A stretch of 64,000 nt of DNA from Salvelinus alpinus (Eukaryota > Chordata > Actinopteri > Salmoniformes > Salmonidae), in assembly GCF_045679555.1 (NCBI RefSeq), contig NC_092091.1:76936461-77000460 (forward strand), given 5' to 3'. The notes below the pieces were generated by a model. It did no database searches, had not been told where the DNA came from, and saw only the letters and a program-made list of their open reading frames with translations. Shown here piece after piece: positions 14,039 to 25,774 of this stretch. The translations under genes were made by a program, and so were the position numbers. How positions within the stretch are numbered: the first letter of the stretch is position 1; the number at the start of each line of letters is the position of its first letter.

Positions 14039-17000
14039 ATGTATAAAGGGTGAAATAACAGCTCCGTCTGAAGGTTGCATTGCCAAATGCAAAAACATAA
14101 CCCACTATGTGAATTCTCAAAAAGCTGTGCTTTATAAATAGTGACATAATGCATGCTAACTAATGCCTAATGTATGTAAGTACGCAACACAAGAATGCAG
14201 GTGAAGTTACATTTTGGGTGGCACAATTTTACATAATTGTGTAGTGCAAGTACACTGGACAACACATAGCTCATTGCGTTTTTGCGTTGTAAACTTGCAT
14301 AATTCGTCTAATGCTTTCATTGCAGAGCCAACAGGTTCCATTGGAGCCTCTGTTTCCTTTGATAAGGGGTCTCCAGCCCTCTCCTCTGGTCCCTGCATGA
14401 AGGCTCTGATGTCAACAACAGTTTGACATGATTGTCACAAACACTGTCACAAAGTAGCATTGTTTTACTCTTTATGGACTGAAATACATTTAAAAATGAA
14501 ATGAAGATCAACAATATAATAATTACCAGAGCATATTAATGTTCCTTGAATAGTTCATGTTGAATTGTCTACATGCACAGTATATCTTAACTTTTAACAA
14601 TCTTTGCCATTCTCCCTGGCACCGTTTTGACGGTAGACTGAGGGTCACTTTCAATGACACGTTAACTGTTTGATCAACAACAGTAAACAATTGACTAATT
14701 ACAAAACACGTTAGAAACGCATTAGAAACAATAAATAAGATGAAATACCTATCATGAAGGTCAAGTTGTAGTAGTAAATGTAACAATCACTTTAACAATC
14801 AACTACATATAGTTCATGTTAATGTCAAATTATTTATCCCATACAAACCTGAGAAGCCCACCCGGTGCCATTTCCTCTTGACTGACTAGATGGACTTTCC
14901 ATGCCAGTTCTCTGCTAACATTGAGTGTAAACAGAGCTCTAGAAACTGTAGAGTATGAAATGTGTTCCTTTAAAACAGGTTGGGTTCATGAGACTTTGTA
15001 CCACCATAAATGTTATCTGTTATGGTTAACTCATTTTTCTCCCTCACTAATCCCTCTCTGCTTCCAGTCAATGGAATTTTCCCTCTAGGTGGCGGCAGAG
15101 TGACCTTTGTGGGCTTTGTGGAGCTAATGGGTCAGAACTTAGATGTTGGCAGACCCAACAAACATGATAGGAGCAGTGGTGACCCGTCGTTTTTTTGGAG
15201 GGGGGGCTTACCTGTTTTGCATGTTATTCAAAACAATATCCCATAAAACACAGGTGGAAAAAATGCTACTTAAATATGATCCCCAATTAGAGACAATGAT
15301 AACCAGCTGCCTCTAATTGGGAATCATACCAAACACCAACATAGAAAAACTAAACTAGATCCCCACATAAAATAATAATAACTAGAAAACCCCCCAGTCA
15401 CGCCCTGACCTACTCTACCATAGAAAATAAGGGCTCTCTATGGTCAGGACGTGACAACCACGAATGACCGCCGTGCCGCCTTCCTGTTCAAGTGAGCACA
15501 GCACAACAAGGTGAGCCCAAAAATGACTTGCATGCTGCTGCATAAATAATGTAATATGCCAGGGAGATATGTATAGTGTAGCTAAGAAAGTAACACTAAG
15601 TGTATGTTGTGTAGTAAGCTGTTAGTATCCCATGTGCCCCACCCTAATCGTTTGGTCTATTTACCCCTCTTAATTTTGCCTACTGTTCTGACTTGGTGGT
15701 GCACATGTAGCCTATAACCTGTTTTAGAGAAATGTAATCATAAAATGTTGCTTTCATTGTCTGCTTATATGCCTCCTTTATTTATCCTATGGTTCTGACT
15801 TGGTGTAGAGGGAGAACACTGTAAGAATGGCCCATGTTCTGAATTACGTCGCTGTACATTTCAAAATTGCTGAACAAATAGTTATATTGATTACGTCCAT
15901 CCTAGCTCGCTCATTAATGTCTTAATCGAAATTACAGATTGTCTCTTATCGTCCCCTTATGCCATAGTTTGTACATCTCAATTGTCATTAGAAACCACAT
16001 TTGTTTAAGCAAGTCAGCCTTATCAGCTATGTTTTTTAAATGGCAGTAAATGAGGCTGAATTAACTGTTTCACTGCCAGACAAGGCTCTGCTGATAGCCA
16101 GGTGTAGCAGTTGTAAGATGTTGGGACAGCTTTATGTAGGCCCTAACAGTTTGTGTGTACCGTTTGTTACTGTTATAGTGCAATTAATGTATTGTTTAGT
16201 GGTGTGTTGTGTGGTGTCTTTGCTGGCATGCAGCCCACTTCTTTTTCTTTTTTTTGCCCCACCAAGATTTACCTGTTAATTTCCCCACTGGATAGGAGTG
16301 AATGGATGCTTTCAGAGGTATGGAGTCAACATGCCTGTTTAAATCTGTTGTCAGTGTAGAATCACCTAATATCAAAGCAATTCACTTATTTCCTCTCTCA
16401 ACCTGCTCTTCCTCTACTTCTCTTCTTCTCTCACTCACTTTCATACATTTGTGGGTGTATTTGTTCTTACTGATTTTCATTGCTATAGAAACAATCCCTA
16501 ACAATACTTAATATCTGTTTTAATTGCATAACTTACATTCTAATAATACATTTATTTTTAAAGCAACTTTCATGCATTTTGTTGATAGCGCTACGCCATA
16601 TAGTCAATTAACAAATATTGATTCATTATTTAAAGAAAAGGTCTGTGGTATGATTATATAATATAAGGTAGATTAGGAGGGGGGATTCATCCTACTGTAT
16701 CATACAAATATTTCAAGAGTATTAAAATATTCATTCTAATATTTTTATTAACTTAAAAAATATCTATGAGGGAATGAAGTAAAATAAACGTAATCTCAAT
16801 TAACAGTTTTTATTTAAAAAGTCCTTCAAGGATAAGTGGTATACATCATTGTTGGTATGATGATGAGTAGATTAATCATAGGATAATCATAGGATATGAT
16901 ACATGTATTTTTCTACAATAAAATAATGCTGAGATTTTGAAATGAGGTATATAAAAAGTATTTCAATGATAAATGTTGTACATTTGATGTTAAGTAGGTG

Positions 17001-17690
17001 ATGAATCATTGGTTATGCATTTTTCTAAAGTAAAAGAATAAAGATATTTTTTTATGAAATCAGATTTGTATACATTCTTTACATTTGACAAATCTGAGAA
17101 AAATAAACAAACAATGGAATAATTAACTTGTTACATGACGGAAATGAATATTTTAACATGCATGCAACTAAAGTAGCCCTTAAAGCAACTTCATTTCATA
17201 AGATGAGGACTAAGATGGTCTCTTCTTACAAACATACAAAGCCTTTCACAATGTACAGTATGTATGCATCTGTTTCAGAGGCTTTTTGTAAAGGTGTAAA
17301 ACATAGCATTACATATAGAATCACATCTCTATGGATGTAAATCTCTAATGGACAATATTTACAGTCTGCACTGATCTATGGATCCCTTTAGTCCATCACT
17401 GGGCTAGTCCTTCAAAGACTGTATGAATGATATACAAGATTAAACTAAATTAAACCAAAGATAATATAGAACATCTAAGATCAAACAAACAAAATGACCT
17501 TTCTTTCATAATTAGTTACACGTCTCTCTTGTAGGTATATCCTTGTTTCATTATATTCATCCCAATGAGCATAATCTTCATTCAATTCTAATACAGCTGT
17601 TTATACAAATTATGTGAATATATTTTTCTAATGTTGAGATTAGACTTCATACTCCAGTCAAAGTCAACTAGTAGTCAACACAGTGATTAT
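14039..17690. other. 3' flanking region of gene A, paralogous to 43.5-45.3 kb
   Basis: Non-coding, AT-rich. Several blocks match the region beyond the 3' end of gene B: GGTGAAATAACAG at about 14049 and 43577; CAACAGGTTCCATTGGAGCC at 14330 and 44090; CAGTTTTTATT followed by AAAAAGTCCTTCAA at 16805 and 44478; AAACAAACAAT at 17105 and 44660. A shared CATACTCCAGTC lies at 17648 and at the start of the 43-bp array of gene B. I see no gene in it; open frames here are short and unremarkable. Confidence 0.75.
15275..15456. mobile_element. Truncated LTR fragment
   Basis: Segment ending CTCTCTATGGTCAGGACGTGACA, preceded by CCAATTAGAGACAATGATAACC and by CAGTCACGCCCTGACCTACT. It resembles the end of salmonid LTR insertions of the class intact at 24915-25360 (TGTCACG...CGTGACA ends; LTR reading opposite there). 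Only one LTR end is visible, so this copy is truncated. Family assignment is from memory. Confidence 0.5.
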
Positions 17691-17691
17691 A

Positions 17692-17905
17692 ATCTCTACC
17701 AGGCACAGCAAGAGGAGGACTGGCCACCCCTCAGAGCCTGGTTCCTCTCTAGGTTTCTTCCTAGGTTCCTGCCTTTCTAGGGAGTTTGTTCTAGCCACTG
17801 TGACTCTACGTCTGCTTTGCTTGCTGTTTTGGGTTTTAGGCTGGGTTTGTGTATAATTATCTGCTGATGTAAAAGAGCTTTATAAATACATTTGATTTAA
17901 TATAA
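17692..17905 (+). mobile_element. 5'-truncated LINE tail
   Basis: Matches the 3' end of the large LINE at 55.1-62.5 kb: CAGGCACAGC..AGAGGA, GGACTGGCCACCC, CCTGGTTCCTCTCTAGGTTT, CTTGCTGTTTTGGGTTTTAG, GGCTGGGTTT, ending TATAAATACATTTGATTTAA. This is typical 5' truncation of a non-LTR retrotransposon. It sits where gene A has lost its C-terminal coding sequence. Confidence 0.8.
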
Positions 17906-18261
17906 TATCATTTTTAATTTTTTTAATCATCATTTTTAATGATATTTTTTAATATAATATCTGAGTTAGACTGACTAACAAAATCAAAAGGAGACCCCAG
18001 CAGATAATTCAACCATAATAGTTTAGATAGCTGGCCGCTAAACTAACTTAGCAATCTAAAAATGTTTTGCTGACATGGGCTAAATGACTGACTATCAGTG
18101 ACTTACATAACCAGAGAAAAACTGTGGATGCAAAACCAAATTTCTAAATTGCACCTTGTGTATTCTACTATTCTAACTGGCAACTTAAAACACGTAGAAC
18201 CTGATGGGCAGGGATTCTGCTGTCCTAGTGACAGTAATAAACTGCTTCCACCATTGGGATG
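17906..18261. other. No gene seen
   Basis: AT-rich start, then unique sequence. The homology of gene A to gene B stops at about 18262; nothing recognisable fills this interval. Confidence 0.5.
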
Positions 18262-18445
18262 ACAGGACAAGTCCTTCAGCATGATTCTTATGCTCATTTG
18301 GGGGTTTGGATCTGTTTTATATTCTGCTTTCAGCACCCATTATCCAGGAATAAATGTCCTTCTGGAATGACCGTTCCCAACCATTGTACTCAGAGCATTA
18401 ACTGGTGTATGCATCTGCAATCAAGCTGTTTCTGACACTGAAAAT
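18262..18445 (-). pseudogene. Decayed continuation of the gene A GTPase exon
   Basis: Immediately after the stop of gene A the minus strand still reads like gene B but with further stops: IFSVRNSLIADAYTS, stop, CSEYNGWERSFQKD, then IMGAESRI, stop, and in another frame PNPQMSIRIMLKDL. Gene B has IFNFRNSLVADAYSKL and LNPQITIREMLNDL at the matching place. Homology ends at about 18262. This shows gene A once encoded the longer protein and was truncated later. Confidence 0.8.
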
Positions 18446-20991
18446 TCATTTCTCCGATTTCACAGACTCCCACAAGCTTTCTGTCCACTTCAGGAAATGT
18501 GTAATGTCATCATTACTCTGGCATTTTATTAAGTCTTGCATCAAGCTCTTTTTTAAATCATACACAGCCTCACTGTATCCAGCATTGACTGGAGCCATAG
18601 GTGGAGTCCCATGCCAGAGGCCTGGGATGTAGCAGCTGCTTGTGTCTGGATCATACTCCATCACATCAGTGAACTTGGTGATATTCTCCTTCTTCTCCAT
18701 TCTGGCTGCTGCCTGGGTCATTTCATTCAACTGTTCCAACAACTTCTTCCGCTCTCTCATGTTGTTGTCATGAGCAGACATGTCTGACACATTCTGGTGC
18801 ACAAAATGACATACTGGCTTCTTCCCCAATTCCTTCATCCTGAGGAAGGTATGAACAACAATCTGTAGAATGTCTTTCATCTCTGTGTTGTTCTCCATGG
18901 ACATGCTGATAATTGTGACATCACTGAGTCCAATCACCAGTGTTGCCAGTTCATTGTCATGTTCATAGCTATCATCTAGTTGAGACAACTCTGGTGATTT
19001 CAACCCCTCTGTGTCAATGATCATGATGAAGTCACATTTCAGCTCCTCCTTGAGTTCTTTGTTGACTTTAATCAGTAGCATGAAGGCCCCTCTGGTGCAT
19101 CTTCCACTGCTGACAGCAAACTGGACCCCAAACATGGTGTTGAGGAGAGTGGACTTCCCAGTGCTTTGGACCCCTAAAACTGAGACAACCAGGATCATGC
19201 TGTTAGAGTCCACAAGAGTATGAAGCTGAGTCAGAACAGCTGAAATCCATTTCAGAGGGATATTTGATGCATCTCCATCCACAAGCTCAATGGGGAAACC
19301 ATCCAACAGCATCTGAGCACACAATCCAGGGAGATGCTCCATCTGTTTCCTTTGAGGACTGTCTTCAGGGAGGGAGCAGGCAGCTTCATATAACTGGCCC
19401 AACTCACGCAGGAAGTGTTCAAGACCTAAGGAACAATCAGATAATTGCTTATCCAAATCTTTAATGTCGTCTTTTCTCTCCGGAGAATATTGGCAAAGAT
19501 CTTTGTACCGGTCCCTTAAACCAGACAGGTTCTTCGGTGACAGATTGTCCAGATTTATCCGCATCCATTTGAGGAAATAGGAACGCTCCGCTCCTGAACC
19601 TGACAATCCTGAAATGAAGCTTTCCATTGCATCTGACATGTCACATGTTTGTTGCTTCTCTCTCAGCCCTTTCTCCTTTTTCTTCAGAGAGCTCTTGTAG
19701 TGTTCAATGTCTTGATCCCCTTGTTTTCTCTGTCTACATCTCTCTTTCTCCAACTGGGAAAGCTCTTTCCAGATTTTCCCTTGTAAGGGTAGTTGTTTGT
19801 CTTTGAATTTGACTGTGTCTGTGATGTTGCTGGTGATTTCATCTGCCATCTTCCTGGCACTCTGACATTCATTGCGGTCTTCATCAACCAGAATCCCACT
19901 GTGACGAGCTATGTCAGTCATGTTTTCCACTGTCAACCAGTTTTGAGTATTTTCAATGATGGCACCAACAGATGATTGCAGGGTTTTGACAAATTCTGCA
20001 TCGTTTTTCTTTTTCTTCACAATCACATTTTGGTCATTGATACTGCAGTTTGTGGTCATTTCTTTCAATGTGTCTACTCTGAACGATTTTCGTTGAGAGT
20101 TGACGACTAGAATTAACTCTGCTTTTGTGTTTTTGCTTTTCAACAAATTGAGATCTGACTCTAAATCATCAGTGAAAATGTAAACTGCAGCTGATGTTTG
20201 ACACAGAAAGGAGAACTGTTTTTCAAAGGACCTGATGTCTCCTCTGAGATTGGCCACCACCACAGGCTCTGTGAGCATGTCTATGTTTCTGTTCCCACAT
20301 GGAAGGTACCAGCTGATTTCAACCAGACCATCTGAGATTCTATGAGGGATGTCACCACATTCCATATCATGATGAACAAATGTGTCATGGTACTGCTGAG
20401 GGTTACTAAGCAACTTGTTCAAGATCTGAGACTTAGACACTCTAATCTCCCCTAACCTAACAAAGGACACCATAGGAATATCAGAGAGTACAATTCTCTC
20501 CACCACAAAAGCCTTTGTGGATGTTTGGGAAGAGAGTCTAAACTTCTTCACTATGTCCCTCAAGGCCCACAGCATCAAAGTGATTTGTTCTGTGTCACAG
20601 TTGGGCAGCAGCAGAGGAACAGCAAACTGACACATGGACATTTTCTGGACCATCTCCTGCTGCAGGAAACTGTCTGAGCACAGAAACAGGGCTGTAATCA
20701 GGTCCAGTGGATTAATCACATTACTGTTATCAGAGTCACTTTTTAGATTGTCAAAATGGTTTGTTCCCCAAAATGAACCACCTGTATCAGTGGACATACA
20801 TTTGACACTCCTAGCATTCAGATTTGCCATCATTAATTTCTTAAGGAAGGCCCCTGGAATTGACTGCATAGTGGTAAGAGGTTCATCTGATGTAGTATCA
20901 GCATTTATCTCAAGGACAGTACTTAACGTCAGCTTGTTTTCATTATGATCTTCTAGTCCAGTCTTTGACAACACCTCCATCAGGTAGGATC
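18446..20991 (-). CDS. VLIG/URGCP-type large GTPase, gene A main exon, C-terminally truncated
   Basis: Large terminal exon of a protein of the interferon-induced very large GTPase / up-regulator of cell proliferation family. These are cytosolic GTPases induced in immune responses; a biochemical role cannot be read from sequence. The acceptor is CTACAG at 20997-20992 and the frame enters in phase 1 (GA TCC TAC CTG ATG). From the internal Met at 20980 the frame is open for 844 codons. The N-terminal half is the URGCP/VLIG-like region with a Lys/Glu-rich helical stretch. The P-loop GVQSTGKST is near residue 603 and the G3 motif DTEG near 655; FVHQNVSD may supply G4. It is about 90% like gene B by eye but stops with TGA after SLWESVKSEK, where gene B continues about 690 residues. 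The lost C-terminus and the lack of the 49-nt linker exon suggest a pseudogene or a shortened paralogue. Confidence 0.85.
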
Positions 20992-21916
20992 CTGTAGATA
21001 GAAATGAAGATCAGGAAACAGGAAATGATCCAAGGAATCACCATCATATATTTCTCATCAGGGAAGATACTGTACCTTTACATCCCATATTGACACATCT
21101 GCTATGATTAGTTAATTTACATTACAGTAATTTACAGTTGAAGTCGGAAGTTTACATACACCTTAGCCAAATAAATTTAAACTCAGTTTTTCACAATTCC
21201 TGACATTTAATCCTAGTCAAAATTCCCTGTCTTATGTCAGTTAGGATCACCACTTTATTTGAAGAATGTGAAATGTCAGAAAAATAGTAGACAGAATTAT
21301 TTCTTTCAGCTTTTATTTCTTTCATCACATTCTCAGTGGGTCAGAAGTTTACATACACTCAATTAGTATTTGGTAGCGTTGCCTTTAAATTGTTTAACTT
21401 AGGTCAAACATTTTGGGTAGCCTTTCACAAGCTTCCCACAATAAGTAGGGTGAATTTTGGCCCATTCCTCCTGACAGAGCTGGTGTAGCGGCGTCAGGTT
21501 TGTAGGCCTACTTGCTCGCACACACTTTTTCAGTTCTGCCTACACATTTTCTATGGGATTGAGGTCAGGGCTTTGTGACGGCCACTGCAATACCTTGACT
21601 TTGTAGTCCTTAAGCCATTTTTCCACAACTTTGGAAGTATGCTTGGGGTCATTGTCCATTTGGAAGACCCATTTGCGATCAAGCTTTAACTTCCTAAATT
21701 ATGTCTTGAGATTTTGCTTCAATATATGCATATAATTTTCCTTCCTCATGATGCCATTTATTTTGTGTAGTGCAGCAGTCCCTCCTGCAGGAAAGCACCC
21801 CCACAACATGATACTGCCACCCCCGTGCCTCACGGTTGGGATGGTGTTCTTCGGCTTGCAAGCATCCCCCTTTTTCCTCCAAACATAATGATGGTCATTA
21901 TGGCCAAACAGTTCTA

Positions 21917-23488
21917 CACTGCTCAAAAAAATAAAGGGAACACTTAAACAACACAATGTAACTCCAAGTCAATCACACTTCTGTGAAATCAAACTGTCCA
22001 CTTAGGAAGCAACACTGATTGACAATAAATTTCACATGCTGTTGTGCAAATGGAATAGACAACAGGTGGAAATTATATGCAATTAGCAAAACACCCCCAA
22101 TAAAGGAGTGGTTCTGCAGGTGGTGACCACAGACCACTTCTCAGTTCCTATGCTTCCTGGCTGATGTTTTGGTCACTTTTGAATGCTGGCGGTGCTTTCA
22201 CTCTAGTGGTAGCATGAGACGGAGTCTACAACCCACACAAGTGGCTCAGGTAGTGCAGCTCATCCAGGATGGCACATCAATGCAAGCTGTGGCAAGAAGG
22301 TTTGCTGTGTCTGTCAGCGTAGTGTCCAGAGCATGGAGGCGCTACCAGGAGACAGGCCAGTACATCAGGAGACGTGGAGGAGGCCGTAGGAGGGCAACAA
22401 CCCAGCAGCAGGACCGCTACCTCCGCCTTTGTGCAAGGAGGAGCACTGCCAGAGCCCTGCAAAATGACCTCCAGCAGGCCACAAATGTGCATGTGTCTGC
22501 TCAAACGGTCAGAAACAGACTCCATGAGGGTGGTATGAGGGCCCGACATCCACAGGTGGGGGTTGTGCTTACAGCCCAACACCGTGCAGGACGTTTGGCA
22601 TTTGCCAGAGAACACCAAGATTGGCAAATTCGCCACTGGCGCCCTGTGCTCTTCACAGATGAAAGCAGGTTCACACTGAGCACATGTGACAGACGTGACA
22701 GAGTCTGGAGACGCCGTGGAGAACGTTCTGCTGCCTGCAACATCCTCCAGCATGACCGGTTTGGCGGTGGGTCAGTCATGGTGTGGGGTGGCATTTCTTT
22801 GGGGGGCCGCACAGCCCTCCATGTGCTCGCCAGAGGTAGCCTGACTGCCATTAGGTACCGAGATGAGATCCTCAGACCCCTTGTGAGACCATATGCTGGT
22901 GCAGTTGGCCCTTTGTTCCTCCTAATGCAAGACAATGCTAGACCTCATGTGGCTGGAGTGTGTCAGCAGTTCCTGCAAGAGGAAGGCAATGATGCTATGG
23001 ACTGGCCCGCCCGTTCCCCAGACCTGAATCCAATTGAGCACATCTGGGACATCATGTCTCGCTCCATCCACCAACGCCACGTTGCACCACAGACTGTCCA
23101 GGAGTTGGCGGATGCTTTAGTCCAGGTCTGGGAGGAGATCCCTCAGGAGACCATCCGCCACCTCATCAGGAGCATGCCCAGGCGTTGTAGGGAGGTCATA
23201 CAGGCACGTGGAGGCCACACACACCACTGAGCCTCATTTTTACTTGTTTTAAGGACATTACATCAAAGTTGGATCAGCCTGTAGTGTGGTTTTCCACTTT
23301 CATTTTGAGTATGACTCCAAATCCAGACCTCCATGGGTTGATAAATTTGATTTCCATTGATCATTTTTGTGTGATTTTGTTGTCAGCACATTCAACTATG
23401 TAAAGAAAAAAGTATTTAATAAGAATATTTCATTCATTCAGATCTAGGATGTGTTATTTTAGTGTTCCCTTTATTTTTTTGAGCAGTG
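21917..23488 (+). mobile_element. Complete nested Tc1-like transposon
   Basis: 1,572-bp element inserted in the older transposon. Its ends are perfect 28-bp inverted repeats starting CACTGCTCAAAAAAATAAAG, at 21917 and 23488. It is bounded by TA on both sides (21915-21916 and 23489-23490). Joining the flanks across one TA restores the expected host sequence CCAAACAGTTC-TA-TTTTTGTTTCATC. It carries an uninterrupted transposase gene, so it is structurally complete and probably the youngest DNA transposon here. Confidence 0.95.
22214..23230 (+). CDS. Tc1-like transposase, full length
   Basis: 338-residue DD34E transposase that cuts and pastes the surrounding 1.6-kb element. I chose the ATG at 22214 ([17 protein letters not shown]), which gives the usual length of about 340; an upstream in-frame ATG at 22169 adds 15 residues lying in non-coding-like sequence. 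The N-terminal helix-turn-helix domains include [14 protein letters not shown] and [12 protein letters not shown], followed by a basic GRRR linker. Catalytic residues: Asp in LFTDESRF, Asp in [10 protein letters not shown], and Glu in [12 protein letters not shown], with exactly 34 residues between the last two. [11 protein letters not shown] glycine-rich box is present. No stop or frameshift is visible. It lies wholly inside an intron of gene A and on the opposite strand. Confidence 0.93.
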   Translation: MRRSLQPTQVAQVVQLIQDGTSMQAVARRFAVSVSVVSRAWRRYQETGQYIRRRGGGRRRATTQQQDRYLRLCARRSTARALQNDLQQATNVHVSAQTVRNRLHEGGMRARHPQVGVVLTAQHRAGRLAFAREHQDWQIRHWRPVLFTDESRFTLSTCDRRDRVWRRRGERSAACNILQHDRFGGGSVMVWGGISLGGRTALHVLARGSLTAIRYRDEILRPLVRPYAGAVGPLFLLMQDNARPHVAGVCQQFLQEEGNDAMDWPARSPDLNPIEHIWDIMSRSIHQRHVAPQTVQELADALVQVWEEIPQETIRHLIRSMPRRCREVIQARGGHTHH

Positions 23489-24313
23489 TATTTTTGTTTC
23501 ATCAGACCAGAGGACATTTCTCCAAAAAGTACGATCTTTGTCCCTATGTGCAGTTGCAAACCATAGTCTGGCTTTTTTATGGCAGTTTTGGAGCAGTGAC
23601 TTCTTCCTTGCTGAGTGGCCTTTCAGGTTATGTCAATATAGGACTCGTTTTACTGTGGTTATAGATACTTTTGTACCTGTTACCTCCAGCATCTTCACAA
23701 GGTCCTTTGCTGTTGTTCTGGGATTGATTTGCACTCTAGGAGACAGAAGGCGTCTCCTTCCTGAGACGGCTGCGTGGTCCCATGGTGTTTATACTTGCAT
23801 ACTATTGTTTGTACAGATGAGCGTGGTACCTTCAGGCGTTTGGAAATTGCTCCCAAGGATGAACCAGACTTGTGGAGGTCTACAATTTTTGGGGGGAGGT
23901 CTTGGCTGATTTCTTTTGATTTTCCCATGATGTCAAGGAAAGAGGCACTGGGTTTGAAGGTAGGACTTAAAATACATCCACAGGTACACCTCCAATTGAC
24001 TCGAATGATGTCAATTACTCTATCAGAAGCTTCTAAAGCCATGACATTTTCTGGAATTTTCCAAGCTGTTAGGCACAGTCAACTTAGTGTTTTTTTTTTA
24101 CTTCTGACCCACTGGAATTGAGATACAGTGAATTATAAGTGAAATAATCTGTCTGTAAACAATTGTTGGAAAAATTACCTGTGTCATGCACAAAGTAGAT
24201 GTCCTAACCGACTTGCCAAAACTAGTTTGTTAACAAGAAATTTGTGGAGTGGTTGAAAAACAAGTTTTAATGACTCCAACCTAAGTGTATGTAAACTTCA
24301 GACTTCAACTGTA

Positions 24314-24789
24314 GATAACTAGTCAGTTTGACACCAGAGATAATACTTAAGTAGGTTACTTCATTACAACATTCACTTAAAATGAATCTTACAAATAGCA
24401 GTGTTGGGTGATATGGAAAGCCATATTCAATAAATTATATAAAAATACTCGTAGGAAAGGTTTTCATCTTTAGCTCAAAATCTGTGGATACTATTTGACT
24501 AGAAAGGTTCTAAATGTTTGTAAAACATCACAGCACAATTAAAAAATATATGACACATGGAAACCAAACGAGGGTGGTCTATGGTGATGGGTGGGATGGG
24601 CTGAGAGTGGCTGAGGGGTGGGATTAAAGAGCTTATGTTTGGTCATGTATTATGTTGATTGCTGTATATAAAAGTATCAGGTATGTAAAATGTATATGTA
24701 GAATGTATATGTAAAATGTATGTATACGTAGCAGAAAAGCTGTAAAAAAAAACAAAAAGATGTCCTCCGAAGAGGTGGGTGGTGGATGG
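24314..24789. other. Intron sequence, no feature seen
   Basis: AT-rich intronic stretch of gene A between two transposable elements. A TATGT/AATGTATATGTA-type low-complexity run occurs at about 24675-24735. Nothing else recognisable. Confidence 0.5.
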
Positions 24790-24914
24790 GTTAACATGCT
24801 GACCAGACCGGACACGTCACGTGCGCGAGCGTCGGACTTTTTTTTTAGAAATCCATGTTATTCAATTATTGCACCCACACTGCTCGAGCGTCAGCGACGC
24901 CTAGGGCTAAAATT

Positions 24915-25360
24915 GTCACGCCCTGGCCTTAGTTATCTTTGTTTTCTGTAATATTTTGGTTAGGTCAGGGTGTGACAGGGGGGATGTTTGTGTATAGTTG
25001 TCTCGTCTGGGGTGGTTGTATGGTATAGGGGGTTTTGGTAGAGTGTATGGGTTTGTGTTGAGTGTAGGTGTCTAGGTAAGTCTATGGTTGCCTGAATGGT
25101 TCTCAATCAGAGACAACTGTCATTCATTGTCTCTGATTGGGAGCCATATTTAAGGCAGCCATAGACAGTAGGCTTTTGTGGGTAATTGTCTATGTGTAAG
25201 TTGCCAGTGTCTGCACTTATTGTTTGTTATAGCTTCACGATCGTTTGTTGTTTTTGTAGTAGTTTGTATAGTGTTCGTTTTTCGTCTTCATAATAAAAGA
25301 AGATGTATTTCTATCACGCTGCGCCTTGGTCCTCTCTTCCAAGTTACGACGATCGTGACA
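24915..25360. mobile_element. Solo LTR with 5-bp target duplication
   Basis: 446-bp segment beginning TGTCACGCCCTGGCC and ending GATCGTGACA, i.e. TG...CA ends with imperfect inverted tips. It is flanked by AAAAT at 24910-24914 and 25361-25365. An AATAAA signal is at about 25291. The related copy of the host repeat near 37698 reads GCTAAAATAGAA, the expected empty site. No internal retrotransposon genes remain, so this is a solo LTR, probably Ty3/gypsy-like from the 5-bp duplication. Confidence 0.88.
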
Positions 25361-25774
25361 AAAATAGAACTCCTTTCTATTTCTGACGCAGATCGTGCTG
25401 CAAGTCTTGCCTCTCCCATCTCCTCATTGGTTTATAGAAGCAGGTACCCACGTGCCATCTCCTCATTGGTTATACCCACGTGGGTGATTGAAAGACGAAA
25501 TGTTTTGCCGGTTGTCGTGGTAATACTATGAACGTTTAGATGCCAATCCCCATATAAGTTCAAAGATGAAAAAGCCTGGAAGGAGGAGAGATGACTAGAA
25601 ACAATTCGGTTGGCCGTTTTATGTGTGGATTAATTGTCGGAGTAGAGGGCCTTGTGCATTTCAGGTAAAATAACTCAATGTTTATATCACAGGACAAATT
25701 AGCTAGCAACAGCATGCTAGTTCAATAGGACAAATTAGCTAGCAAGAGCAAGCTAACCAGCTAAATTGCCATAC

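Larger units (their letters stand above)
21399..23928 (-). pseudogene. Tc1/mariner transposase relic, interrupted
   Basis: Minus-strand transposase of the Sleeping-Beauty-like element. It starts [11 protein letters not shown] at 23928, with a recognisable paired-like DNA-binding domain ([29 protein letters not shown]). Downstream it shows VWRKKGDACKPKNTIPTV and GGGSIMLWGCF, separated from the N-terminal part by the nested element. Frameshifts and stops occur (for example after CKPKNTIPTV the C-terminal part is in other frames), and the catalytic domain end near 21430 is degraded. Not functional. Confidence 0.9.
21135..24311 (-). mobile_element. Sleeping-Beauty-type Tc1 relic with nested insertion
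   Basis: Salmonid Tc1 element in the intron of gene A between its GTPase and FN3 exons. The left end CAGTTGAAGTCGGAAGTTTA at 21135 and the right end ...GACTTCAACTG at 24311 are flanked by TA (21133-21134 and 24312-24313). A second direct-repeat motif, CAGAAGTTTACATACACTC, sits at 21342, as expected of the double-repeat ends of this group; the matching inner repeat on the right is eroded. Removing the nested 1,572-bp element and one TA leaves about 1.6 kb, the usual size. Confidence 0.93.

Noticed and set aside
14207-14786. Several open frames of 63-87 codons
   Set aside because: They overlap each other on both strands in an AT-rich paralogous flank, with no conserved reading frame in the counterpart near 44 kb.
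22277-22935. Minus-strand open frames of 144-158 codons
   Set aside because: They are antisense to the intact transposase at 22214-23230.
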